Source of the DNA: Cryptomeria japonica
Lineage: Eukaryota; Streptophyta; Pinopsida; Cupressales; Cupressaceae
NCBI RefSeq assembly: GCF_030272615.1
Contig: NC_081407.1
Span: 262,370,574-262,434,573 of the forward strand
Length of the DNA stretch: 64,000 nt
Reading direction: 5' to 3'
Under the pieces are notes generated by a model. It was not told the origin of the DNA. It saw nothing but the letters and a program-made list of their open reading frames with translations, and searched no databases. The translations under genes and the position numbers were made by a program. Shown piece after piece: positions 9,619 through 19,929 of the stretch (its first letter is position 1; each line of letters begins with the position of its first letter).

Positions 9619-12600
9619 GGCATCCACCTCTGCAATTGAATATATAGAAAACCCTACTATTGTTGAAGTGATAAAACATCCTAGGCCCGTATTTCAATTA
9701 GTTCCCAAGGTAGAAAAGAAAGATGATACCTTAGGTGCTTTTTCTCAAATTCCTAAGGGAGTTGTTTATGCTGACGACCCTAGAATTTACATTCACTGTA
9801 ACATTGAGGAACTAGGAGATGAAGAGATTAAAACCATGTTTAAAATTGTGATATGTGATGAATCCAGCAATGTAAAAGATGAACACAAGATCATTGAAAC
9901 CCTAGGATTTACAAAGATCCTTAGCATTCCTGAATTCCCCAAGGATGTGATTAGGATAGTCTTAAGTAGGGTACATGGTGAATTTTTCTGGCTAGATGCA
10001 ATCCACAAAATCACTAAGGAAGCTGTGAAAGCTGTCACAGGGTTATCGACCACCGGTAAAAGACCAGACAAAACTAAGAAGGTATCCAATGACCTAGTTA
10101 CAAACCTAACTGGTGCCACATCCGATAAAAGGTCCTTAAGAGTAAATGAAGTAACAAACATTAATGTGAGATTTATCAGCATGATATTAGGGTATAAAGC
10201 TACTCATGCAAATAGACTTAATTCAGTTTCAAGTTTATGCATTAAGAGTGCTTATGATATGGTCACAGATAATGCAAAGATTGATGTATGTGAGTGGTTA
10301 AAAGATGAATTAATTGACAACCTTGGAAAGATTAAGAAGGACAAGAAAGGAACTTTCAGGTTTGGAAATCTGCTAGTATGTCTAATGCTACATATAACCA
10401 AGTAGGTTCCTGGTATAGGCTACAAAGAACTTGGATATGATATACCGACAAGCAAACAGTTAACAGAACTATTCAATAACATGGGAGAAGACAAGGAAAA
10501 CAATATCCATGATTTCTTTCAAGCACTAAAGGCCAAAATGAAGAAAAGAATCAGGCTATTACAAAAGATTGTTGACAAATATAAAGATGAAATATGCTTT
10601 GTAATCAAGAAAGATGAGATCTGGATGGAAGCAGTCATCCCTAGGACAGTTTGGGTAACAGAGATGGGTTATGAAACATATGATCATATAATTGAAACAT
10701 ATGCTAAAGCACTTCTAGAAGCCCCTAAAGAACCTAAGGAAGAAGTATCTGGTAGTGCAGAAACTATTGAAAGCCAAATACAATCTAAGAAAAGAGTGAA
10801 AAAGGTTGAGGCAGTTGTAAGAAAAGGTTCCAGACAAGAAAAGGCCATCAAAGAAGATGTGTTAAAACAAACTGGTATAATAGAGGATGAGTTAGTAGCT
10901 CCACAACCAGAAACTCACCTATCACTGGTAGGTACTTCTTCGAAGAGTGACATGCCTGCAACTTTCAAGAGAGTTGTAAGGAAAAGAGATCCCTCACTGG
11001 CAACCACACCGTCATCGAGGAGGACAAGAAAAAAACAACAGGTAGTGAGATCTCCGGTAAGAAAGGCTACACCAAAGAAGAAGAAACTGACACCCAAAAA
11101 GAAGAAGAGGACAAACAAGGACTTGGCCCCTCTTGATATACTGTTAAATGAAATTACAGAGGAAGGAAAATTGAAGAATGTAGAGAAAATATATGACACT
11201 TTAACAGTTGATGAAAAAGAACAAGTTGAAAACAGTGTTATATTGCATATGGATATGTATAAGAAATTTTTGATGGAAGTAGTAAATGAAATTCCAGATG
11301 AACTATTTAAGAGACTGGAAGCAAGAAGACAAGCAGTAATAGAACTAGACAAGATAATAAAGATTGAAAAGCTACTTGCTATATATTGCTCAAGCCAACC
11401 GGTCAGTATTTTCTACTGCACACTGGCACATTGCTTTAATGGTTGGAAGAGTTAATGAGGTGATTGAGGAGATAGAAAATGGATGGGATATATTCCTAGT
11501 TGAAAAAGAAAAACAGGAAGAATATAGGAACCCCAAACCTATAAAAGTTTATCAGAAAGAAAGAGACAAGGGTAAAGGTAAAGCTGGTGGACCACCTAGT
11601 ATAAGGATTAAAGACAACTTACCCCCACCTCCTTTCATTACTCCACCGGTAAAATCAACAGCTACAAAAGATCAACTCGCAGTTGAAAGTATGGATGTAG
11701 AGGATGGTAATCCTAATCCTAAAGTCTTATATATTGTGGATGTTGATACTCAAAAGATCAACATTGTGGTAGACAAAGATACAACTGATAAGATTGAAAT
11801 GGCTAGTGAGCCTCCGGTAGCTGAGCAAACTGGCAACACACAGGAGAAACCGACTGATGACAAAGAGAAGAAGGTAGAAACTCAGACTCTGATTGAGACA
11901 ATGCAACAAACAGAGAAACAAACAGAGCAAAAGGCTCTTGAACAGGAACAAGAACATAAGGAAACAGTGCTGCCGACATCTGGAGAAGTAGAAAAACCAT
12001 TGCTTAGGGAAATGCAGACACAAACAGACCTACTAGAGGTCAATACAAGCTTGGTTACTTCCACTGGTGGTACTAAAAATGTTGGTTCATCATCAGGCTA
12101 CAAAACAACTAATGTGACTGAGGTACTATTAGATTCAATAAAAAAGATAACAGACTGCAACTCACAAGCTTATAAGGCAATAGATGATACCATACCAATT
12201 TTGAAGGTAACTGCTCCTAATTGTAATATAGACAATAAAGATTCTTTAGGACAACTTGATACCTTGTGTAAATATATCACAGAAAACATTGAGAAAATAA
12301 AGGAAGAGACACTGAAGGATAAAGTAGAAATTGAAAAACAAAAATTCTTTGATGAGCAAATAAAGAAGTATAACAGAGATTTTGACACACTTCTACCGGA
12401 ACTGTGTAATTTATTGAAAGAGTACAAAACTCTATACAAAGACACCTGTAAGACAAACCTTTTGACTGTAGATATAGACAAGAAGATGAGCAAGGTACAC
12501 GGTGAAATTAATAAACTTGCAGATAATTTTGTCAACTCACCTGATACACTATTAGTTTTTGAACAGAAGATAACAAATTTTGAGGGAGATTTACTTAAAT

Positions 12601-12861
12601 TTGAAAGAGAGAATAGTGAAAAAGGCAAAGCATCTAAGATTAAACCTGAGTCCAAGATTGGACTATCTAGCATCACTGCGGAAGGAAGTATCTGAGGCAC
12701 TAATACAGGCACAAAAAACATCGACAGAGCATTTGCAGCATCTCACTAGTATAGTTAAGAGAATAGAGATAGCAATAAGAGATAGTAAAAAGTTCATGGA
12801 GAGTATAAACTTGATCTTGGCGGATCTATTTCAAACTGTAACTACCCAGTTACAAGGTTGA
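9619..12861 (+). pseudogene. N1 ORF2: large protein of unknown function
   Basis: Start chosen at MASTSA, which matches the starts in N2 and N3. The N-terminal ~270 residues form a compact, mixed-charge region (with IPKGVVYADDPRIYIH, RVHGEFFWLD, AVTGLSTTG and ILGYKATHANRLNSV) that I do not recognise. A Lys-rich basic stretch follows (about 11000-11125), then a helical region, a proline-rich linker (NLPPPPF), an acidic Gln/Glu/Thr-rich stretch and a C-terminal coiled coil. Damage: TAG at 10403-10405, a ~40-nt deletion near 11385 and a frame change near 12630. It could be a structural or DNA-binding helper protein; nothing catalytic is visible. Confidence 0.7.
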
Positions 12862-12905
12862 AACTACAAACTCTCCTGAAATCTTGACAACCTTTGTCAT
12901 TGATG

Positions 12906-12920
12906 CCAAAGGGGGAGTAG
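12906..12920 (+). promoter_or_regulatory. Upstream polypurine tract of N1
   Basis: CCAAAGGGGGAGTAG, preceded by TTGTCATTGATG, lies about 135 bp before the second tract. The pair is kept in N2, N3, C and E. Confidence 0.55.
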
Positions 12921-13039
12921 TAGGATGAGAAAATTTAACATCACAGGAATCATATGCTCAGGGGGAGCACACACATTTTTTTTGGACTTCATATTTTTGG
13001 ATACATTTTTGAAATTTCTCATGAGTGTTGCCATCAATG

Positions 13040-13053
13040 CCAAAGGGGGAGAT
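13040..13053 (+). promoter_or_regulatory. Polypurine tract of N1 at the 3' LTR
   Basis: CCAAAGGGGGAGAT directly abuts the 3' LTR start and is the expected primer for plus-strand DNA synthesis. Confidence 0.8.
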
Positions 13054-13875
13054 TGTTGGCATATGCACACTCCAATGAGACATTGTAGGTGATTGAAGGT
13101 TTCGTCATTGATGGCAACCTTGCAATCCTATGGCACTGGCAAGGAATTATACTAGCAAGGCATTACACTAACAAGTTAGTGCATCAAAATCAGCAGATCA
13201 CACTCTACACCGACACTCAGGACACCCGGCACCGACACAAAGAAAGGAAGTATACCGGCACAGAGGCTGATAGGATTTTGTTATATTACATTTTGTTTAT
13301 TATTGTAAAAACTTTGTAAGATGACTTGGCAAATTGTAAAATGACTCTTATATATAAAAGAGATCATTATAGACATTTTGTGAAAAAAAGAGAGCGAAAA
13401 AGAAAAATATAAGGCAAACCTATTATGCGAAATATAGGTTGAAGGGTTTATGTAAGAAGTAGAGCAGCAACCGGTACTAGATTTGGCATTATAGATGCTA
13501 TTGTAAAGCAGTACAAGATATTGGATTTGTATAATCCACATGTTAGTGAGACTTCCTATTGAGTAGTGAGCTCTAGGCAATTGGCCTTCCTACATGTGCA
13601 GGCCCCTATTGTAAGTAATATTCTCTTATTGGCCAGTGAGTGAATATTGTGGGTCACAAATCCCACCGAGGTTTTTCCCACATCGGGTTTCCTCATTAAA
13701 TCCTTGTGTTATGGTGTGCTTTTCATGTGGATGTTCTTAATTCTATTTATTACATTATTTCTTGCATACCAGTACACTATTATAATATGTTCTGCATGTT
13801 TTAAGTTAAGAAATTCTAATTACTGGTTAGATACTGATTCACTCCCCCCTCTTAGTATCTGTGGGATTCCTAACA
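13054..13875 (+). repeat. 3' LTR of N1
   Basis: Near-copy of the 5' LTR: starts TGTTGGCATATGCACACTCC, ends GATTCCTAACA and is followed by the GATTG duplication. Confidence 0.92.
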
Positions 13876-13880
13876 GATTG

Positions 13881-14984
13881 GGCACAAGAACTATTTGACT
13901 AGCTGCTTGATTCAGAGCAACTCAATTATTTGCATATTGGTTTTGTTGATAAGAAGGTCTATTAGATTGATAATTTTGTTGGAAAAGGGGTATAGCTGGT
14001 GAAATTTGAGATCTTTTCAGATTGACTATTTCATTTGAAAAAGGATCTCAACAAATTTTTCATATCATTGACCCTTGCAGCTAAGGATGAGGGAGGAGGC
14101 TGGGAAGTTTGCTGGGGTCCGGGGTAGGTGTACATAGATTGGGGGGCAGATGAACTAGCAACAACCGGTTTTGGTACACTCAGGCCATTTGGTTTATTGG
14201 ATAGATCTGGAAAGACATGCATAAGTGGTCATGGCGATAGCTTCCCTACATCAATCAGGTTGTTTTATGTGGAGACGACTAAGTCCAAAGCTTGAGGGAG
14301 AGTATTACCGCCTAAAGATTGAATCATCACTGATATGTCAAAGTTGAAAGCCTTTAGATAGAAAACAAATACCATGTTAGCAGGAGGATGGGTGGATAAA
14401 GGTATCCGCTCCCAAGTCCTCTTAAAATGTAAATTGAACTCTGTTAACGCTTCTTGTGGTACTCTCTTTATCGTAATCAACTGATGCATCAAAGATGACC
14501 TATCCGCTTTGTTAGAGAATCTCTGGAAAAAAGGGTCACCCAACTGATCCCAGTTGCCTATAAAATTCTGAGCAAGGGATCTGTACCAGTCTAGAGCTCT
14601 TCCTTTAAAACATGTCGTAAGAAGTCTCAAAGCTACATTCTGTTCGGTTATACTATGGAATGTGCAGACATTGGCTATATCTTGTAAGTGTTCTTTGGGA
14701 GTTTTAGAATATTCTCCAGTAAACTTAGGAACCGCTTTCAGCATGGCAGAGGGGATTTGGGCCCATGTGGTGGGCAAGATTGGAGGAATGAGAGGACTTA
14801 CATTATCCCATGTCACAAAATTTCTAGGTGGAACCTGAGCCATTACTACAATAGGAATGACCGCAAAATAACTAGGAGGGTTCTGGGAAGAGGAGACAAC
14901 AGATTGATGAACACTAACCAGGGGTGGAAAGAGCAAACTAGGATTCAAAGTTTTCTGGCTCCTAGTAACGACTCTGTGGCTCAT
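13881..14984 (-). pseudogene. Gag of element G (N-terminal and middle part)
   Basis: Start placed at MSHRVVTRSQ (14984), because the longer open frame runs through the primer site. The capsid region is a typical gypsy gag: PKFTGEYSKTPKEHLQDIA, ALRLLTTCFKGRALDWYRSL, and a QRFSN...FNLHFKRTWERIP stretch. The frame is open to 14265, continues in frame after stops to about 14031, then shifts. A Gln/Asn-rich stretch joins the knuckle region beyond the N1 insertion. Gag would build the virus-like particle. Confidence 0.8.
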
Positions 14985-15015
14985 ATATTGGCTTGAATTT
15001 ATTGAGAAGGAAGTT

Positions 15016-15033
15016 GTCCCACTGGGCGTGCCA
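15016..15033 (-). promoter_or_regulatory. Primer binding site of G
   Basis: On the minus strand it reads TGGCACGCCCAGTGGGAC, beginning with the TGG that pairs with a tRNA CCA end. It lies ten bases inside the LTR. I did not identify the tRNA. Confidence 0.65.
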
Positions 15034-15043
15034 GAAAAATAAC

Positions 15044-16561
15044 TGTTGACTCTAAAATTTACCTTTGAAAACAAACATCCTTATGGGAAATTCAGTAATG
15101 GGGGACTAATTGCACAAGGTTCATTGAACAACCTTCGGGATTTGAGAAGCTGGCTCTTCCTTATGTTTTTGAGAAAAGGGAGAAGAAGAAAAATCTCAAA
15201 AATGAAAGAACTAAACTATTGAGGTGATATGCTAGAGCATTTTCTAAGACATGAGTATACAAAAACCTAGATACATATGGTTTTTGAGCCCATTCAACAA
15301 TCTATGAGTCTGAATAAAAAACACAACTAAGATACAATCAAATTTCCTTGCAACATAAAGAAATATCCATCATGCATCTACCAGATAACAAGTGCAAAAC
15401 ATAGTTTAATCGACAAAATCTTAGATATATATTTTCAAAGTTATTGGAATCCTAATAAAAAAACACAAAAAAGAACTATCAGAGCATATTGAAAGAGAGA
15501 TCACAAAGGCCATAGGCACAATTTGATTGATTTCTTTCAAATAATAGTAACAACTTAAAAAGGTCGAAATTCCCACTAAGAAAACTTAATTGTCTTTCTT
15601 AAAAGATCCGAACCCTTACAAGAAGGAAAAAACTACATAAATAGAGCCTCATGCTCGCTAACAAACTTGATTCCATCACCTTCCATTACATAAGTCATGG
15701 CATGCCTTCAAGGCATACCCGACAAACTACCCCTGAAGTTGTTAGTCCCATGATGTTCCACTAACCAATGCAATTGCACAATAAGAGAATCACGATCAAA
15801 AAATGGCAGGCAGACCAAGAGAAAATGTTGTGTCATGAAAACCCATGCCACGTGGCAGCTTGGCGCTAACGCAAAACTAAAACAAGAAAGGCGAGCGATT
15901 AGAAACCTCGTCGAGCTGACAACTGTCTCGCTTGATGTAAGAGAGGGGGAGAGCTGGCAAAACAAAAAGGCGGGACCACAAAAATAGAAAATGCTGCCCG
16001 CGGATAAACCTGAAATAATGTTAACAGGTAGTAATTAAGAGAATGGAGAGAGAGTTGAGAGAAACAATAAGAGAGTGAGAGAGAAGATGAGAGAGGGAGG
16101 GAGGTAGGGATATAGATGTGGGTAATAAGAGATGGTGAGGTAGAGAGGGATAAAGGGTTGGAGATAGATGTGAGAGAGATAAGAGATGGAGAGAGATAGG
16201 TTGAGGGTTTGGGAGAGATAAAGAGAGTGAGATAGATAGAGCAATAGAAGACTAATAGGAGCATACTGATCACTAAAATTTGAAAAAAGTATTAAAATTT
16301 ATATGATCTTCTAAAACCTACAATCTACATTATAAATTTTAGAGATTTGAAACCACTCTCAAACATCCTACTAATATATACATGAAATATAACTTAATGT
16401 ACAAGAAAGGAAAAAACCATAATGTGACTTAAACTTCATGTATATATTCTTACTAGGAGATTGAGTTTGACTTGAGTTCGAAATATTTAATAAAGGAGAG
16501 AGAGAGAGGACAAAATTTCCAATGTGGCATATTTGGCGAGCACAAAATTTAGTGCTCAACA
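15044..16561 (-). repeat. 5' LTR of element G
   Basis: Both ends are recognisable and inverted: on the minus strand it starts TGTTGAGCACTAAATTTTG and ends AGAGTCAACA next to the primer site. The length is 1,518 bp. It includes a ~220-bp pure purine stretch (pyrimidine on the element's sense strand) at about 16040-16250. No second copy is present, so the duplication cannot be tested. Confidence 0.75.
16040..16250 (+). repeat. GA-rich low-complexity tract in the LTR of G
   Basis: Runs of GAGAGA, GAGAGAGGGAGG and GAGATAGA with few pyrimidines. On G's own strand this is CT-rich and may be part of the LTR promoter or leader. The frames read from it (Ser/Leu-rich) are not proteins. Confidence 0.7.
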
Positions 16562-16714
16562 AATATTTTGCATATTGAGAATTAACAACCCTTTCGGTTG
16601 GATTTTCCTTGGGCATCTAACCCAAAGAGGTGGATGAAAATTTCATGCCAATGAGCACCAAATGCTTTGATGGGGGTGAAAAAAAAGGTTGGCATCTTTT
16701 TGGTTATATATATA
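16562..16714. other. Short spacer between G and D
   Basis: 153 bp with no gene and no recognisable repeat. It is the only sequence between the two nests and may be older host DNA. Confidence 0.4.
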
Positions 16715-17070
16715 TGTTGGCAAACTTAGAGGGGGGGGGGGGGGGTGAATCAGTTTACTCACAAACTCTACACAACTCAAACTTAAATTCGGATATGATA
16801 AAAAACAATAAAAACATAATTCAACACCACATCAATAACACACATAACACCAAGATTTTTGACATGGAAAACTCGGTTAAGGAAAAAACCACAGTGGGAA
16901 CCTACCCATAGTGAGATAACACCCTATTAGGAGTAAGTGAAAATATTACAATGGGGAATGCACATGCATTCAAGCTTACTACTTGGAGCTCACTGCTCAA
17001 ATACAAGAAGGGCTACAACCCTGAGGAAGTTTCACCACCTTACAAGATTTGGACAATAATCCGGATTACA
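16715..17070 (-). repeat. 3' LTR remnant of D
   Basis: Starts TGTTGGCAAACTTAGAGG with a run of 15 G (16731-16745), then TGAATCAG and the reversed module GGAAAACTC...GGAAAAAACCAC. It breaks off where RNase H sequence begins. The sequence from about 16900 is related to 56180-56330, the other LTR. Confidence 0.65.
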
Positions 17071-18937
17071 TGAACTGTGAAAATATTTTCAATTCGTTCC
17101 TTTGTAGATACATACTCCAATTCAACTTCCTTTTCATTCACCTTCTCTCTCAAGAAATGAAACTTGATTGATATATGCTTGGTCCATGAATGCAACACCA
17201 TATTATTAGAAATATTGACAACACTTAAATTGTCACAATATATAGCAGTAGGCTCATAAAAAATAACTCAGATATCCTTCAACATCTGCTTCATCCAAAT
17301 CACCTTAGTAAAATTGCTAGCAGCAACAATGTATTCAACTTCTACAGTAGACAAAGATATAGCATTCTTCTTCTTACTCATCCATGAAACCAATCTCTTA
17401 CCCAAGAAAAATACACCACCACTAGTACTCTTTCTTTCATCAACATCAATAAAAGCTCTCAAAGTAAAATCATCATCTCTAAGATACCACAAACCAAAAT
17501 CAACTGTCCCTTTCAAATATCTAAAAAATTCTTTTCACAACAACATGAGATTCCTTAGGATTAGCTTGAAAACTAGCAACAAGGCATACAACATTCATAA
17601 TATCTAGTCTAGTTTGAGTCAAATGTAACAAACTGCCAATCATAGATATGTATCTAGTTTGATTTTCTTTTGGAGAATCATCATCCTTTGTCAACTTACA
17701 TCCGGTCACCATAGGTGTACCAACAGGCTTTGCATCATCCAAATCAAACTTCTTCAACAATTCCTTCACATACTTAGATTGAGATATAAAGATACCTTTA
17801 TCCAACTGAGTAATTTACAATCCCAAAAAGAATTTCATCTCACCTATGATAGACATCTCAAACTCATTCTGCATATCATTAGCAAACTTCTTGCACAAAC
17901 CATCATTTCCACCAAAAATAATGTCATCAATAAAAAATTCAACAATCAAGATGTTATCATTATCAATCTTGAAGTACAAATTACTATCAACAGTACCTTT
18001 ATTAAATTCAAGATTCATCAAATACTTATCCAATCTGGCATACCAAGCTCTTGGAGATTGCTTCAATCCATACAATGCTTTCTTCAACCTGCAAATCTTA
18101 TCCTTTTGATCTATCAATTGAAATCTATGTGGTTGCTCAATGTAGACTTCTTCTTCCATTTCACCATTAAGAAAGGTTGACTTGACATCCATTTGATACA
18201 CTTTGAAATATTTGTAAGTAGCATAAGAAAGAAATAATCTAACAACTTCAATTCTAGCTACTAGAACAAAAGTCTCCTCAAAATGAATACCTTCCATCTA
18301 AGAATAACCTTGACAAACAAGTCTTGCTTTATTCCTAACAACTTCACCTTTCTCATTCAATTTATTCTGAAACACCCATTTAGTTCCAATTACATTCTTA
18401 TCCTTAGGTCTAGGAACTAAAATCCATGTATTATTCTTTTCAATCTCATTCAACTCCTTTTCCATTGCTTTAACCCAATTTTCATCTTTGCATTCGTTTT
18501 CAACATTCTTAGGTTCAATCTTAGAAATCAAGCAATACTCTTCAACAACTCTTCTCCTAGTCATCACACCTCTATTATTATCACCTATAATCTAATTCTC
18601 TGAATGATTTAACCTTACATACCTACGAGTCTTAGGATTTTCACAATTCTCAAACTCTTGAACCTTTTCTTTTACACTAGGTTTTTCTTCATTATTTAGG
18701 GTTTTTTGAAGCAATTTGAACTTGGTTTTGGGTCTACACATGCTTTCCTTTATCTGCATTGACATCCTGATCATCTAAATCACATCTGTAAGATTTGATT
18801 TATCTCTCATTTCCTTCATCAACCTTTTACATTAACACTTTCAACTATCTTCCTCAATCTCTTCTTATAACACTAGTAGGCTTTAATCTTAATAGAATAA
18901 CCAAGAAAGATTCCTTTATCACTTCTAGCATAAAACT
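17071..18937 (-). pseudogene. RT and RNase H of copia element D
   Basis: The minus-strand frame includes the pre-RT motif NNTWILVPRPKDKNVIGTKWVF, RT core YQMDVKSTFLNGEMEEEVYIEQP and ALYGLKQSPRAWYARLDKYL. The active site reads FIDDIIFGGND where VDD is usual. Stops are few and there is one frameshift near 17518. In the RNase H the YTDADWAGD segment is deleted, leaving FIDVDERKST, so a catalytic Asp region is lost; the later VEVEYI is kept. The frame ends within the EYVSTKE...IFT tail. N3 is inserted at 18938. Confidence 0.85.
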
Positions 18938-19721
18938 TGTTAGGATTCCCAAAGATACTGAGAGGGGGGGGGGGGGTGAATCAGTATCTAACCACTTAAT
19001 GGATTTTCTGAACTTATTAAATGAATTGCATTGCAAAACAGTGTACCGGTAAACCAGAAATAATGTAGTAAATAAGATTAATAAACACAACATAGAAAGC
19101 ACACCATAACACAATATTTTTAACAAGGAAACCCAGTGTGGAAAAAACCTTGGTGGGATTTGTGACCCGCAATATTTTCTTACTGGCTAATAAGTGAATA
19201 TTACTGATACAATAGGGGCCTGCACATGTAGGAAGGCCAACTGCCTAAAGCTCACTGCTTAAATACAAAAAGGGAAGTCTCACTGAATTACAAAAGTGGA
19301 TTATATAAATCCAATGTCATGTAATACTTCAGAGCAACATCTGCTATGCCAGGTTTAGTACTGATTTAAGCTCTTGCAATAATCATAAACCTTATTCCAC
19401 AAATTGCCTTAATATTCGCACATATTATCCATCTCACATATTCCTTTTTTACAAATGTTCTATAAGATCTCATACTTATATATGAGCCTTATTACAATAC
19501 GCCTTGTCGGCTTACAAAAAGATTTTACAATTAAATACAAAATACAATAAACAAAATCCTGTCGGCCAGGGTGCCGGTGAACATCTTTGTCGTTACCGGT
19601 GCCGGTGTCTGTGTTTGTGCCGATGTCTGCCGGTGCCGGTGCCATAGGATTGTAAGGTTTCCATCATTGACAATACCTTCAATCACCTACAATTTCTCAT
19701 TGGAGTGTGCATTTGCCAACA
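18938..19721 (-). repeat. 3' LTR of N3
   Basis: In plus coordinates it begins TGTTAGGATTCCCAAAGATA, followed by a run of 13 G (18964-18976), and ends GTGCATTTGCCAACA. The polypurine tract (ATCTCCCCCTTTGG on the plus strand) follows at 19722-19735, and a second tract (ACTCCCCCTTTGGCATC) lies near 19895-19911. Confidence 0.9.
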
Positions 19722-19929
19722 ATCTCCCCCTTTGGCATTGATGGCAACACTCATGAGAAAAACCCAAAATGTGTATCCAAAAATGTTCAAAACTATCTTA
19801 CTAAAACTGTCAAAATTGTGTGCTCCCCCTAAGAAAATGATCTCTTTTGTCATACATTTTTCTTATCCTTATTTCTTTTTCTCATCCTCTACCACTCCCC
19901 CTTTGGCATCAATGACAAAGGCTGTCATT

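Larger units (their letters stand above)
7268..13875 (+). mobile_element. Non-autonomous LTR element N1 (no pol), complete
   Basis: Complete element of 6,608 bp with two similar LTRs (7268-8092 and 13054-13875), a methionine-tRNA type primer site, two polypurine tracts and a perfect target duplication GATTG (7263-7267 and 13876-13880). It lies antisense in the gag of G. It encodes ORF1 (coiled coil plus four CCHC knuckles) and ORF2 (unknown). There is no protease, RT, RNase H or integrase anywhere between the LTRs. N2 and N3 are sibling copies with the same order and nearly the same length. Confidence 0.9.
2154..16561 (-). mobile_element. Ty3/gypsy (Tat-like) element G, decayed, interrupted by N1
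   Basis: Read on the minus strand from 16561 the order is 5' LTR, primer site, gag, CCHC knuckle, protease, archaeal-type RNase H, RT with degenerate RNase H, integrase. N1 (7268-13875) sits inside gag with a perfect GATTG duplication. The 3' LTR is missing: its ends (TGTTGA...TCAACA) are not found below 2759, and LTR B abuts instead. Stops, frameshifts and a lost integrase zinc finger show the copy is dead. The Tat assignment rests on the added RNase H, the degenerate first RNase H and the SLWDLL-type motif before the protease. Confidence 0.85.

Noticed and set aside
11727-12721. Several Ser/Leu/Cys-rich minus-strand frames
   Set aside because: They are antisense shadows of the acidic and coiled-coil parts of ORF2.
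16035-16273. Ser/Leu-rich proteins on the minus strand
   Set aside because: Products of the CT-rich low-complexity tract in the LTR of G.
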